Notes under the pieces: generated by a model | The model's input: the letters and a program-made list of their open reading frames with translations, nothing else | Database searches by the model: none | Told to the model about the DNA's origin: nothing | Translations under genes and position numbers: made by a program | Shown here: in pieces, positions 39,126 to 48,570 of the stretch | Numbering within the stretch: position 1 is the first letter of the stretch | Layout: each line of letters begins with the position of its first letter | Origin: Streptomyces prunicolor NBRC 13075 | GTDB taxonomy: Bacteria; Actinomycetota; Actinomycetes; Streptomycetales; Streptomycetaceae | Reading direction: 5' to 3' | NCBI RefSeq assembly: GCF_000367365.1 | Contig: NZ_BARF01000034.1 | Location: 62,001-126,000, forward strand | DNA length: 64,000 nt

Positions 39126-42017
39126 GTGGAAGTACGGTCATTGACCGGGCGCAGCGAGCTGCTCGACACCGTCCGGGCCGAGTTGACAAACCGTCACGGA
39201 GTGCTTCTCCACGGCCCCGCGGGGATCGGCAAGTCCGTGCTGGTGGCCGCCCTGATGGCGTCCTCGGCCGCTCATCTCCAGCCGTCCGGAACGGTGTTGC
39301 ACTGCTCCCCCGCCGAGGCGGACGCGCGTCTCCCCTTCGCCGGGCTCGTCGACCTGTTCGCACGGGTGCCGGAGAGCTGCCTGGCGACCTTGGCACCCGA
39401 GCCCCAAGTGGCTTTGCGGACAGCCCTGTTGCGCGGCGAGCCACCGATCGGCGACCGGGACCGGCTCGCGCTCCGTGTCGCCGTTCTCGACGTGCTGGGC
39501 ACCCTCGCCGCCACCGGCCCCGTGCTGCTGGTCCTCGACGGCCTCCAGTGGCTCGACGAGCCGACCGCCGAGGTGCTGGCCTTCGCCGTACGGCGGGTCG
39601 AGGGCCTCGACGTACGGGTGGTGGCCGCCGAGCGGGTGGCCGAGGGCGAGCAGCCCGAACGGCCGCGCTGCTGCCCACCCGGCACCGTCGAACTGCCCGT
39701 GCCACCCCTGACGGACGACGAGATAACGCAGCTCCTCCCCACCGACCTGCCACCGGCGGTACTGCGCGCCGTGCAGGACACCGCCGCCGGAAACCCCTGG
39801 TACGCCCGGGAGTTGGGCCAGGCGGCCCCGCGCGACGGAGCGGCCGTCGGCCTCGGCCGGCCCCTGCCCGTACCGCGACGGCTGCGCACCCTGCTCCTGG
39901 ACCAAGTGCGCACACTGCCCGAGTCCGCGCGCCGCACCCTCCTCGTCGCGAGCGCCGCCGCCCGCCCCACCCTCACGCTGCTGCGCGCCGCCGGACTCCA
40001 CGACCCCGCCGCCGACCTCGCGCAGGCGGAGCGGCTCGGGATAGCGACCGCCGACGCCGAGGGGACCGTACGCTTCCGGCACCCGCTGGTCCGGGCCGCC
40101 GTCTACGCCGACGCTCCTGAGCAGGACCGCCGAGAGGCGCACGCGCTGCTGACCCGTCCGGTCACCGAACCCGTGGAGCACGCACGGCACTTGGCGCTCG
40201 CCCACCCGTACGAGGACGAGGCCACCGCCCGCACGCTGATGTACGCGGCCGAGTACGCCCGTCGCGACGGCGCGCCCGACGCCGCCTTCGAGTTGGCCGG
40301 GCTCGCGGCCCGGCGCACACCCGGCGGCCGTCCCACGGAGCACGCCGATCGACTCCTCATGGCGGCCGAATACGCCTGTGACGCCGGGCAGTTGGAGGAG
40401 GCGGGGCAGGCGGCCGAGACCGTGCTCACCGGCTCGGGCTCCGCACGGCAGCGGGTGCGGGCGCGGCTGGTCCTGTTGCGCAACGCCGGGCAGGCGTTGA
40501 AGGGTGCGCAGGCCCTGATCGAGGAGGGGCTCCGGGACGCGGACGGCGATCCGGAGGCCGAGGCGTGGTTGCACCACTGGGCCGCTGTACGGGGCCTGCT
40601 GTGCGGGGAGTTGGAGGACGCGGCCCGGCATGCCCGGCGCGCCGCGCGGCAGGCGGCCGTGGCCGGTGACACCGACACCCGGATCGGGGCGCTCGCCACC
40701 CTCGCCCGGGTGCGCTCGTTGGGCGGTGAACCGGTCGCCGCCGACGTCGCGTTGGAGGAGGCGCTCGCACTGACCGGTGGCGCCGACGCCGGGCCGGAGA
40801 GCTGGGGGCTGATCCGGATGCGGGCGATCCTCGCCCTGGACTCCGACAAGGTCACCGAGGCCCAGGAGCGGGTCACTCAACTCCTCACGGAGATCGGGGA
40901 GTTCGCCGGGGTCGAGGAGGTCATGGCGACCCTGGTCGCGCTCACCCGGATCCAAGTACGCGCCGGACACTGCCGGGAGGCGCTGACCACCGCCGCCCGC
41001 TGCACACGCGCCGTGGCCGAGACCGGCGTACAGGCCGCTCCGGCGCTGTACGCGGCGGCGCTCGCGGCGACCGTGGGCGGGACCGCCGACGAGGCGCGGC
41101 ACCTCGCCGAGCAGGCGGTGCGGGCCTCGGAGGCGGACGGCGACCGGCTGTTCCTGCTACGGGCGCTCGCGGTGCTGGGGCAGGCCGAGTTGCTGACCGG
41201 TGACCCGCGTGGGGCCGCCGCCGCGGTCGAGGCGCTGCACCGCGTGAAGGAACTCGGCGCGGCCATGTCCGCCGCCGATCCGCCCCTGCTGCACTGGTAC
41301 AGCGACCTGGCCGAGGCCCTGGTCGTGCTGGGCGAGACGGACGCGGCCGGTGTCGTGATCGACGAGGCGCGGACGCGGGTGTCCGTCGATGCGCCCGGGA
41401 GCGTACTGGCGGCGTTGGAACGGGCGGAGGGGCTGCGCGAGGCGGGGCTCGGTCGGGCGAAGGAGGGGGCGGTACGGCTGCACGCCGCCGTGGACCGGTT
41501 GCGTCAACTCCCGTTGCCCGTAGACCTGGTGCGTGCTCTGATCGCGCTCGGTGCCGTCGAGCGTCGGGCCCGGCACCGGAACGCGGCACGGACCGCCCTC
41601 GGCGAGGCGCTGGAGACGGCGACGCGGATCGGCGCCGTTCCGCTGGCGGCGCGGGCCAGGGACGAACTGGCGCGGCTGGAGGCCGGTGACCGGGACGGTG
41701 AGGGGCGGCCCGAACTCACGCCCACGGAAACGCGGGTGGCCGAACTGGTCGGCGGCGGGGCCACCAACAGGGAGGTCGCCGCGGAGCTGTTCATCAGCGT
41801 CAAGACGGTGGAGGGCACGCTGTCGCGGATCTACCGCAAGGTCGGGGTCCGTTCGCGCACCGCGCTCGCCCACGCCATGGCGGTCGCCGTCATCGCGTCC
41901 GGCGCGGCGACCGTGGGCATCGGCGACGACGACCAACAGCAGCTCACGACACCGGCGGTGACGGTCAGTCAGTCCGGTCGGATCCGGACTCCCCGCACAC
42001 TCAAAAACCGCCGCTGA
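39126..42017 (+). CDS. LAL-type (large ATP-binding LuxR) transcriptional regulator
   Basis: Large regulator of about 963 residues. The N-terminal AAA ATPase has Walker A LLHGPAGIGKS (about residues 27-37) and Walker B GPVLLVLDGLQWLDEP; the middle is helical TPR-like repeat sequence; the C-terminus has a LuxR helix-turn-helix (about 885-940: LTPTETRVAELVGGGATNRE and VKTVEGTLSRIYRKVGVRSR). A GTG at 39126 was chosen because the product then begins one strand before LTGRSELLDTV; a TTG eight codons earlier is possible. Proteins of this class are pathway activators responding to ATP and a ligand. Its target here is unknown; the S53 peptidase follows on the same strand. Confidence 0.9.
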   Translation: MEVRSLTGRSELLDTVRAELTNRHGVLLHGPAGIGKSVLVAALMASSAAHLQPSGTVLHCSPAEADARLPFAGLVDLFARVPESCLATLAPEPQVALRTALLRGEPPIGDRDRLALRVAVLDVLGTLAATGPVLLVLDGLQWLDEPTAEVLAFAVRRVEGLDVRVVAAERVAEGEQPERPRCCPPGTVELPVPPLTDDEITQLLPTDLPPAVLRAVQDTAAGNPWYARELGQAAPRDGAAVGLGRPLPVPRRLRTLLLDQVRTLPESARRTLLVASAAARPTLTLLRAAGLHDPAADLAQAERLGIATADAEGTVRFRHPLVRAAVYADAPEQDRREAHALLTRPVTEPVEHARHLALAHPYEDEATARTLMYAAEYARRDGAPDAAFELAGLAARRTPGGRPTEHADRLLMAAEYACDAGQLEEAGQAAETVLTGSGSARQRVRARLVLLRNAGQALKGAQALIEEGLRDADGDPEAEAWLHHWAAVRGLLCGELEDAARHARRAARQAAVAGDTDTRIGALATLARVRSLGGEPVAADVALEEALALTGGADAGPESWGLIRMRAILALDSDKVTEAQERVTQLLTEIGEFAGVEEVMATLVALTRIQVRAGHCREALTTAARCTRAVAETGVQAAPALYAAALAATVGGTADEARHLAEQAVRASEADGDRLFLLRALAVLGQAELLTGDPRGAAAAVEALHRVKELGAAMSAADPPLLHWYSDLAEALVVLGETDAAGVVIDEARTRVSVDAPGSVLAALERAEGLREAGLGRAKEGAVRLHAAVDRLRQLPLPVDLVRALIALGAVERRARHRNAARTALGEALETATRIGAVPLAARARDELARLEAGDRDGEGRPELTPTETRVAELVGGGATNREVAAELFISVKTVEGTLSRIYRKVGVRSRTALAHAMAVAVIASGAATVGIGDDDQQQLTTPAVTVSQSGRIRTPRTLKNRR

Positions 42018-42161
42018 CCTGTCATCCGCGGTTCACGTGACATGCGCAGTTAACACACAACGCAAGGGTTCCCCCGCTTATGCGGGTGGGGCCGGTGTTC
42101 CTACGGTGAAGCCGTTCCCCTTCCGGGACGCCAACCCCCCACTCCTCGGAGGACCTCAGTG

Positions 42162-43781
42162 ATGTCACGACTGAAACTGGTCGGTCTGGTCGCCGTACCG
42201 GCTCTGCTCGCCGCCGCCGTCCCCAGCGCCTACGCCGCCGCCCAGCCGCACACAACTCGCGCCGCCATCGCGGGAGATGTCCTCAAGGGCCTGAACCACG
42301 ACGCGGCCCGCACCGGCGCCGTCTCCGCCGCCAAGCGCATATCGGTGGCCATCAGCCTGACCCCGAGAAACGACAAGTCACTCGACACCTTCATCGCCAA
42401 CGTCAGTAATCCGCGGTCGAGTTCCTACGGCCACTATCTGACGAAGGCTCAGTTCGCGGCCCGCTTCGGCCGGACCGACGCCGAGGTGAAGCAGGTCAAG
42501 GACTTCCTGCGCGCCCAGGGTCTCACTGTCGGCAAGGTCCACTCGGGGAACCTGCTGGTCGACGCCAGTGGCACCGCCGCGCAGTTGGAGAAGGCGTTCG
42601 GCACCAAGCTGTCGACGTGGAAGGACGCCAAGTCGGGCCGCGCGTTCTACGCCAACGAGACCGCGCCGACCCTGCCGACCGGCATCGCCGGCCTGGTCAG
42701 CGACGTGACCGGCCTCAACAACCGCGCCCAGCTGCACCACCAGGGGTCCGCCAAGGTCAACCCGCACAACGGCCCCGGCGGCGGCTACACCCCGGCCCAG
42801 ATCAAGGGCGGCTACAACGTCTCCAGCACGTACACCGGCAGCGGCCAGAAGATCGCGCTGCTCGAGTTCGACGGCTTCGCGCAGTCCAACATCACCAAGT
42901 ACGACACCAACTACAGCCTGGGCTCCCCCACTCCGACCGTGTCGAAGGTGGACGGCGGTTCCGGCGCGCTCGGTGACGGTCAGGTCGAGGTCGAGCTGGA
43001 CATCGAGGTCCTGCACGCGATCGCCCCGAAGGCGAACGTCACGGTCTTCGAGGGCCCGAACTCCGACGCCGGTGAGGTCGACACCTACCAGGCCATCGTC
43101 GACAGCGGCATCCCGACCACCTCCATCAGCTGGGGCGCGTCCGAGAGCCAGCGCACGACCTCCAACATCAACGCTGTGGACGCCGTCTTCAAGGCGGGCG
43201 CGGCCGAGGGCCTCGGCTTCTACGCCGCCTCCGGCGACGACGGCTCGGACGACGCGGGCGACGGCACCACCACCGTCGACTACCCGGCGAGCGACCCTTA
43301 CGTCACCGGCGTCGGCGGCACGACGCTGACCGTCACCTCCGCCAACGCGTGGAGCAAGGAAACGGCCTGGTCGGGCGGTGGCGGCGGCAAGTCCTCCGTC
43401 TTCAAGATCCCGAGCTGGCAGACCGCGGTGCAGAAGACCGCGGGCGGCGGCTACCGGCAGGTTCCCGACGTGTCGGCGCTCGCGAACCCGAGCCCCGGTG
43501 TCTCGATCTACTCGCAGGGCAGCTGGGGCACGGTCGGCGGCACCAGCGCCGCCGCGCCCGAGTGGGCGGCCTTCGGCGCGCTCTACAACCAGCGGGCCGC
43601 GGCGGCCGGCAAGGCCAACCTCGGCTTCGCCAACCCCGCGCTGTACACGGCGAGCGGCACCGGCTTCCACGACATCACCAGTGGCAGCAACGGCGCCTAC
43701 TCCGCGGCCAGCGGCTGGGACTTCACCAGCGGTTGGGGCTCGTACAACGCCGCGACCCTGGAGACCAAGCTGCTCGGCTGA
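42162..43781 (+). CDS. secreted S53-family serine-carboxyl peptidase (sedolisin/kumamolisin-like)
   Basis: Exported acid-type endopeptidase of 539 residues. A signal peptide (LVGLVAVPALLAAAVPSAYA) is followed by a pro-domain (about 40-190, ending near the junction VNPHNGPGGGYTPAQIKGGY) and the subtilisin-like catalytic domain. The S53 triad is visible: Glu and Asp in QVEVELDIEVLHAI and Ser in VGGTSAAAPEWAAFG; calcium-binding residues lie in the C-terminal GFHDITSGSNGAYSAASGWD. GGAGGA precedes ATG 42162 by eight bases; a GTG one codon upstream is an alternative. It probably provides amino acids from extracellular protein. Confidence 0.93.
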   Translation: MSRLKLVGLVAVPALLAAAVPSAYAAAQPHTTRAAIAGDVLKGLNHDAARTGAVSAAKRISVAISLTPRNDKSLDTFIANVSNPRSSSYGHYLTKAQFAARFGRTDAEVKQVKDFLRAQGLTVGKVHSGNLLVDASGTAAQLEKAFGTKLSTWKDAKSGRAFYANETAPTLPTGIAGLVSDVTGLNNRAQLHHQGSAKVNPHNGPGGGYTPAQIKGGYNVSSTYTGSGQKIALLEFDGFAQSNITKYDTNYSLGSPTPTVSKVDGGSGALGDGQVEVELDIEVLHAIAPKANVTVFEGPNSDAGEVDTYQAIVDSGIPTTSISWGASESQRTTSNINAVDAVFKAGAAEGLGFYAASGDDGSDDAGDGTTTVDYPASDPYVTGVGGTTLTVTSANAWSKETAWSGGGGGKSSVFKIPSWQTAVQKTAGGGYRQVPDVSALANPSPGVSIYSQGSWGTVGGTSAAAPEWAAFGALYNQRAAAAGKANLGFANPALYTASGTGFHDITSGSNGAYSAASGWDFTSGWGSYNAATLETKLLG

Positions 43782-43827
43782 CCTCCGTTGACTGACCTCC
43801 GATGCCAGTAGCTGAACACCGATGAAT

Positions 43828-43864
43828 GAAGCGCGGGCCGGGAATCACTCCCGGCCCGCGCTTC
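43828..43864. terminator. strong bidirectional terminator after the S53 peptidase and paa operon
   Basis: A perfect 15-base-pair stem (43828-43842 with 43850-43864, arms beginning GAAGCGCGGG) closes a seven-base loop. It lies between the convergent peptidase and paaF genes and should end both transcripts. Confidence 0.85.
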
Positions 43865-43876
43865 ACGTCGCCTGCA

Positions 43877-44644
43877 TCACCTGAACTTGGCTTTGCCGGG
43901 GCCCTCTTCGACGAAGCTGCGCATCCCGCGCTCACGGTCCTCGGTCGCGAACAGCCCCGCGAACCACGTGCGTTCGACGGCGAGCCCGGTCTCGAGGTCC
44001 GTCTCCAGACCGGTGTCGATCGCTTCCTTCGCCGCACGCAACGCGATCGCCGGACCCTGCGCCAACTTCGCCGCCCACGCATGCGCCTCGCTGAACACCT
44101 CGGCGGCGGGGGCGAGTCGATCGACGAGCCCCAGCGCGAGCGCCTCGTCCGCCTTGACCATCCGACCCGTGAAGATCAGGTCCTTCGCCTTCGAGGGGCC
44201 GATGAGCCGCGCCAGCCGCTGCGTGCCACCCGCCCCCGGAATCAACCCGAGGAGAATCTCCGGCTGCCCCAACTTCGCGTTGTCCGCCGCGATCCGGAAA
44301 TCCGCGCACAGGGCCAACTCGCAACCCCCGCCCAGCGCGTAGCCCGTGATCGCCGCGACCACCGGCTTCGGAATGCGGGCCACCGCCGTGAACGACTCCT
44401 GCAACGCCCGCGACCGCACGACCATCGCCGCATGGTCCATCCGCTGCATCTCCTTGATGTCCGCGCCGGCAGCGAACACCTTCTCCCCGCCGTAGATCAC
44501 CACCGCCCGCACGTCGTCGCGACGCGAGGCCTCCTCGGCGAGTGCGCGCAGGCCGTCCTGTGTCTCCGTGTCCAGCGCGTTCATCGGTGGCCGGTCGAGC
44601 CGGATCGTGCCGACGCCCTCGGTGACCTCAAAGTGAAGGGTCAT
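43877..44644 (-). CDS. paaF: enoyl-CoA hydratase, PaaF-like
   Basis: Crotonase-fold hydratase of 255 residues, most like PaaF, which hydrates 2,3-dehydroadipyl-CoA in late phenylacetate breakdown. Oxyanion-hole segments KVFAAGADIKEM (about residue 62) and ALGGGCELALCADFRIA (about 103-119) and the catalytic Glu pair in GQPEILLGLIPGAGGTQRLARL are intact. The ATG at 44642-44644 lies eight bases after the paaE stop, so it is the last gene of the paaABCDE transcript. General fatty-acid hydratases are similar; context decides the name. Confidence 0.85.
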   Translation of the reverse strand: MTLHFEVTEGVGTIRLDRPPMNALDTETQDGLRALAEEASRRDDVRAVVIYGGEKVFAAGADIKEMQRMDHAAMVVRSRALQESFTAVARIPKPVVAAITGYALGGGCELALCADFRIAADNAKLGQPEILLGLIPGAGGTQRLARLIGPSKAKDLIFTGRMVKADEALALGLVDRLAPAAEVFSEAHAWAAKLAQGPAIALRAAKEAIDTGLETDLETGLAVERTWFAGLFATEDRERGMRSFVEEGPGKAKFR

Positions 44645-44652
44645 GGCCGGCC

Positions 44653-45756
44653 TCAGCTGTCGTAGTCGACGGCGAGAGTGTCGGACACGGGGAAGGTCTG
44701 GCAGGTGAGGACATACCCGGCGTCGACCTCGGCGGGTTCGAGGGCGTAGTTGCGCCGCATGTCCGCGGTGCCCTCGGTGACCAGTGCGCGGCAGGTGCCG
44801 CAGACGCCGCCCTTGCAGGCGAAGGGCAGGTCGGGGCGGGTCTTCTGGGCGCCGTCGAGGATCGAACTGTCTTTGTGCAGAGCGGAGTTGGTGGTGCGGC
44901 CGTCGAGCGTGATGCTCACCTGGCTGACGGGGCCCTCGTAGGCCTTGTCGATGTGTTCGTTGGTCCGCACGGGCTCGTCGTCGGCGTAGAACAGTTCCTG
45001 GTGGACGCGTCCGGCGGGGACGCCGAGGCCGGTGAGGACCTGTTGGGCGTCGCGGACCATGCCGTGCGGGCCGCACAGCCACCAGTGGTCGGCGGTCTCC
45101 ACGTCGACGAGGGCGTCCACGAGCGTGGTGAGCCGGTCGGCGTCGAGGCGGCCGGAGAGGATCTCCGCCTCGCGCGGCTCGCGGGACAGGATGTGCGCCA
45201 GCTGGAAACGGCCGGGGTACAGGTCCTTCAGGTCGGCGAGGTCGTCCGCGAACATCACGGTGTCGCTGCGCCGGTTGCCGTAGAAGAGCGTGACGCGGGA
45301 GCGGGTGTCGGCGGCGAGGACGGATTCCGCGATGGACAGCATCGGGGTGATTCCGGAGCCGGCCGCGATCAGGACGTGGTGGCCGGGGAGGGTCAGGTCG
45401 GGGGTGAAGGCGCCGGTGGGGGCCATCACCTCGACGGTGTCTCCGGGGCGTACGTCGTTGACCAGCCAGGAGGAGAACAGGCCGCCGGGGACGACCCGTA
45501 CGCCGATGCGCGGGCGCGCTCCCGCCGGGGAGCAGATCGAGTACGAGCGGCGCTCGTCGCGTCCCTCGACCTCGCGGCGGAGCGTGAGCGACTGCCCGGG
45601 CCGGTACGCGAACTCCTCGGCGAGGTGCTCGGGGATGTCGAAGCTGATGGCGGCGGCGTCCTCGCACAGCGACTCGACGGCGGCGACCCGCAGGGCGTGG
45701 AAGGCCGGCCGGCGACGCGCCGGGCGGGCAGGGGTGGTCGGGGCCGGGGCGGTCAC
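44653..45756 (-). CDS. paaE: phenylacetyl-CoA epoxidase reductase subunit PaaE
   Basis: Electron-transfer subunit of the multicomponent 1,2-phenylacetyl-CoA epoxidase, 367 residues. The N-terminal ferredoxin-reductase half has the FAD motif RRSYSICSPAG (about residues 68-78) and NAD part LIAAGSGITPMLSI and WLCGPHGMV; the C-terminal plant-type 2Fe-2S domain has CKGGVCGTCRALV with the fourth Cys in YVLTCQTFPVS. GTG start. It lies 67 bases after paaD. NADPH electrons pass to the diiron centre of PaaA. Confidence 0.95.
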   Translation of the reverse strand: MTAPAPTTPARPARRRPAFHALRVAAVESLCEDAAAISFDIPEHLAEEFAYRPGQSLTLRREVEGRDERRSYSICSPAGARPRIGVRVVPGGLFSSWLVNDVRPGDTVEVMAPTGAFTPDLTLPGHHVLIAAGSGITPMLSIAESVLAADTRSRVTLFYGNRRSDTVMFADDLADLKDLYPGRFQLAHILSREPREAEILSGRLDADRLTTLVDALVDVETADHWWLCGPHGMVRDAQQVLTGLGVPAGRVHQELFYADDEPVRTNEHIDKAYEGPVSQVSITLDGRTTNSALHKDSSILDGAQKTRPDLPFACKGGVCGTCRALVTEGTADMRRNYALEPAEVDAGYVLTCQTFPVSDTLAVDYDS

Positions 45757-45823
45757 TGGTCCACCGTCCTTTCCACGGGCGGGAGTTGGGGGTTCGCCGC
45801 GAGCAGGCGTTGGGGGCTCGCCA

Positions 45824-46336
45824 TCAGATCTCCTTGACGTACTCGAACGGCTCGCGGCAGACGCGGCACCGCCACAGGGCTTTGCAGGAGGTCGCGGCGA
45901 AGTGCGAGGTCTCCTCGGTGTCCGCCGATCCGCAGCGGGGGCAGGGCACCGTACGGCGGGTAGGCGACAGCGTGAGCTTGATCGGGCCGCTGGGTGCCGC
46001 GCCGGGCGGGGCGATGCCGTGCTCGGAGAGGTTGCGGCGGCCCTCGGGGGTGATCCAGTCGGTGCTCCACGGCGGGTCGAGCACGGTCCGGATCTCCACC
46101 TTGGCGAACCCGGCGTCCCGCAGCCGCGCGGCCACCTCGGCGCGCATCTCGGCCATGGCGGGGCAGCCGGAGTAGGTGGGCGTCAGGCTCGCCACGACCG
46201 TGCCGTCCGCGCCGATCTCCACCCCGCGCAGTACACCGAGGTCGGCGAGGGTGAGCATGGGCATCTCGGGGTCGGGCACCTGCGCGGCGATGCGCCAGGC
46301 CCGCCGGCTGTCCACCGACACGAGTGCGGTCACCAT
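45824..46336 (-). CDS. paaD: phenylacetate epoxidase maturation protein PaaD
   Basis: DUF59/MIP18-like protein of 170 residues needed for assembly or repair of the phenylacetyl-CoA epoxidase. The N-terminal DUF59 part has PDPEMPMLTLADLGVLRGV and LTPTYSGCPAMAEM; the C-terminal zinc ribbon is CPRCGS followed by CRVCREPF. Its start overlaps the paaC stop by seven bases. The order paaABCDE matches the standard cluster. Confidence 0.94.
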   Translation of the reverse strand: MVTALVSVDSRRAWRIAAQVPDPEMPMLTLADLGVLRGVEIGADGTVVASLTPTYSGCPAMAEMRAEVAARLRDAGFAKVEIRTVLDPPWSTDWITPEGRRNLSEHGIAPPGAAPSGPIKLTLSPTRRTVPCPRCGSADTEETSHFAATSCKALWRCRVCREPFEYVKEI

Positions 46337-47166
46337 GTCGCCTCCGGGTGGGCGCGGGCCACGCTCTGGAGTTCGGCCAGCAGCGGGGCCAGGTGTTCGG
46401 TGCGGTCGCCGTCGCGGCCGTGTCCGGGAACCGGTGCCACCTCGGGCAGGACGAGCCCGGCGGCATCGGTGACCTGGCGGAGCACGGCCAGGACCTCGGT
46501 CCTCAACTCACCGTCGTCCGCGAAGAGTTCGTCCACGTACGGCGCGATGGCGGCCAGCGCGTCCCGCGTCCGGCGCTGCGACTCCTCCGTGCCGTCGCCC
46601 AGCCGGACGACCCACTCGGCGGCGTACTGGCGGTGGTACGCAAGCTCCTTGGCGCCCTTGGCGGCGATGGCGGCGAGCACGGGGTCCGATGCCGTGGTGG
46701 CGAGTCGCTCGAAGAGGGCGAGTCGCCAGGAGGACAGCACCAGGAGTCGAGTGATCGAGAACGCGAAGTCTCCGTTGGGGAGTTCGGCCAGCCGTACGTT
46801 GCGGAAGTCGTCCGCGTCACGGAAGTAGGCGTACGCGTCCTCGCCGCGTCCGGTGCCGTCGACCTGGCCGGCACGCGCGTAGAGCAGGCGGGTCTGGCCG
46901 AGGAGGTCGAGCCCGATGTTGGCCAGGGCGACCTCCTCCTCCAACTCCGGTGCGGCCGTGCACCATTGGGCCAGCCGCTGCGCGCTCACGAGTGCGTCGT
47001 CACCAAGTGCCAGGCAGAACGCGGCCAGTTGAGCGGAGTCCGTACCCTCCGGCACGGTCTGGTCGACGCCGTGCAGCGGGTCCTCGAAACCGGTGCCGAA
47101 CGCCCAGCGGGCGTCGCTGTCGTCGTGCCCCTCGGCCAGGGACAGATAGACGTGGTCGTCACTCAT
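46330..47166 (-). CDS. paaC: phenylacetyl-CoA epoxidase structural subunit PaaC
   Basis: Ferritin-like helical partner of PaaA in the epoxidase core, 278 residues, normal length. Seen: LGDDALVSAQRLAQWCTAAPELEEEVALAN with helical pattern, LLGQTRLLYARAGQV, and KELAYHRQYAAEWVVRLGDGTEES. It lacks a full diiron site as expected and supports the structure of the PaaA2C2 core. It starts ten bases after paaB. Confidence 0.95.
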   Translation of the reverse strand: MSDDHVYLSLAEGHDDSDARWAFGTGFEDPLHGVDQTVPEGTDSAQLAAFCLALGDDALVSAQRLAQWCTAAPELEEEVALANIGLDLLGQTRLLYARAGQVDGTGRGEDAYAYFRDADDFRNVRLAELPNGDFAFSITRLLVLSSWRLALFERLATTASDPVLAAIAAKGAKELAYHRQYAAEWVVRLGDGTEESQRRTRDALAAIAPYVDELFADDGELRTEVLAVLRQVTDAAGLVLPEVAPVPGHGRDGDRTEHLAPLLAELQSVARAHPEATW

Positions 47167-47175
47167 TCCCTGCTC

Positions 47176-47460
47176 CTAGATGTGGGGGACGTCGTCGGGG
47201 ATGTCGTAAAAGGTCGGGTGGCGGTAGACCTTGTCGGCGCTCGGCGCGAAGAACGGGTCCTTCTCGTCGCGGGTCGAGGCGGCGATGTGCTCGGAGCGCA
47301 CGACCCAGATGGACACACCTTCGTTGCGCCGCGTGTAGAGGTCGCGGGCGTGGGTGAGCGCCATGGCGTCGTCGGCGGCGTGCAGCGAGCCGACATGGAC
47401 GTGGTTCAGGCCGCGCTTGCCGCGGACGAACACCTCGTACAGGGGCCACTCCTGCGTCAT
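47176..47460 (-). CDS. paaB: phenylacetyl-CoA epoxidase subunit PaaB
   Basis: Small bridging subunit of 94 residues in the phenylacetyl-CoA epoxidase. Family segments: WPLYEVFVRGKRGLNHVHVG, DAMALTHARDLYTRRNEG and VSIWVVRSEHI. The ATG at 47458-47460 overlaps the paaA stop. Length and order are standard. Confidence 0.95.
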   Translation of the reverse strand: MTQEWPLYEVFVRGKRGLNHVHVGSLHAADDAMALTHARDLYTRRNEGVSIWVVRSEHIAASTRDEKDPFFAPSADKVYRHPTFYDIPDDVPHI

Positions 47461-48467
47461 GCCGCCGCTCCTTCGGTCTTCTGCGTACGGGCCGTTTCCT
47501 GTGTACGGGCGGCCTGCTTGGCCGCGTGCGCGGTGGCCGCCTCCCGGACCCAGGCGCCCTCCTCGTGGGCGGCCCGGCGGCGGGAGACCCGCTCGACGTT
47601 GCGCGGTCCGTCGCCGCTGATCACGCGCTGCAACTCGGACCAGTCCGGGGTGCCGAAGTCGTGGTGACCACGTTCCTCGTTCCAGCTCAACTCCGGGTCG
47701 GGCAGGGTGACTCCGAGCTTCTCCGCCTGCGGAACCGTCATGTCGACGAAGCGCTGACGCAGTTCGTCGTTGCTGTGCCGCTTGATCTTCCAGGCCATGG
47801 AACGCGCCGAGTTGGGCGAGTCGTCGTCGGGCGGGCCGAACATCATCAACGACGGCCACCACCAACGGTCCACCGCGTCCTGGACCATGGCCCGCTGGCC
47901 GTCCGTGCCGCGCATCATCGTGAGCAGCAACTCGTAGCCCTGGCGCTGGTGGAAGGACTCCTCCTTGCACACCCGCACCATGGCCCGCGCGTACGGCCCG
48001 TACGAACAGCGGCACAGCGGCACCTGGTTGCAGATCGCCGCGCCGTCCACGAACCAGCCGATCACGCCGACGTCGGCGAAGGTCGGCGTCGGGTAGTTGA
48101 AGATCGACGAGTACTTCTGCCGGCCCTCGATCAGCGCGTCGGTCAGCTCCGCGCGGTCCGCGCCCAGGGTCTCGGCGGCCGAGTAGAGATACAGTCCGTG
48201 TCCGGCCTCGTCCTGCACCTTCGCGAAGAGGATCGCCTTGCGGCGCAGGGAGGGCGCGCGGGTGATCCAGTCGCCCTCCGGCTGCATCCCGATGATCTCG
48301 GAGTGCGCGTGCTGCGCGATCTGCCGGATCAGGGTCCTGCGATAGCCGTCGGGCATCCAGTCGCGGGGCTCGATCCGCTGGTCCTTCGCGATCGTGGCAT
48401 CGAACTGCTCCGAGAGCCGCGCTTCGTCCCAGCCGGCGGCTGACGCCTCCGTGCCTGTGCTGGTCAT
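47457..48467 (-). CDS. paaA: phenylacetyl-CoA epoxidase catalytic subunit PaaA
   Basis: Diiron catalytic subunit, 336 residues, that epoxidises the ring of phenylacetyl-CoA. Iron-ligand regions are visible: FAKVQDEAGHGLYLYSAAE (ExxH), VCKEESFHQRQGYELL (ExxH), and QHAHSEIIGMQPEG near the N-terminus. The C-terminal 25 residues are Ala/Gln/Thr-rich and probably disordered. The ATG at 48465-48467 is the first start of the paaABCDE-paaF transcript. An 18-base inverted repeat lies 20 bases upstream and is the likely operator. Confidence 0.95.
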   Translation of the reverse strand: MTSTGTEASAAGWDEARLSEQFDATIAKDQRIEPRDWMPDGYRRTLIRQIAQHAHSEIIGMQPEGDWITRAPSLRRKAILFAKVQDEAGHGLYLYSAAETLGADRAELTDALIEGRQKYSSIFNYPTPTFADVGVIGWFVDGAAICNQVPLCRCSYGPYARAMVRVCKEESFHQRQGYELLLTMMRGTDGQRAMVQDAVDRWWWPSLMMFGPPDDDSPNSARSMAWKIKRHSNDELRQRFVDMTVPQAEKLGVTLPDPELSWNEERGHHDFGTPDWSELQRVISGDGPRNVERVSRRRAAHEEGAWVREAATAHAAKQAARTQETARTQKTEGAAA

Positions 48468-48486
48468 CGACACACCAACTTCCCTA

Positions 48487-48504
48487 CCGACCATTCGTTC
48501 GGTA
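48487..48504. promoter_or_regulatory. candidate PaaR (TetR) operator before paaA
   Basis: ACCGACCATTCGTTCGGT is an imperfect inverted repeat with perfect outer arms ACCGA/TCGGT. Its reverse complement matches 14 of 18 bases of the repeat at 53989-54006, between paaN and paaI. Both flank paa transcripts and a TetR gene sits in the cluster. Confidence 0.65.
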
Positions 48505-48570
48505 CCTAGTCTGATGGGTTTCCCCCTGCGAGGCAAGACCTGCCGAGTGAAAGGCTGGTCACCAGCCTTC

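Noticed and set aside
39138..41102. 654-codon minus-strand frame opposite the LAL regulator
   Set aside because: Typical high-GC antisense shadow; low-complexity translation and no start context, while the plus strand encodes a complete regulator.
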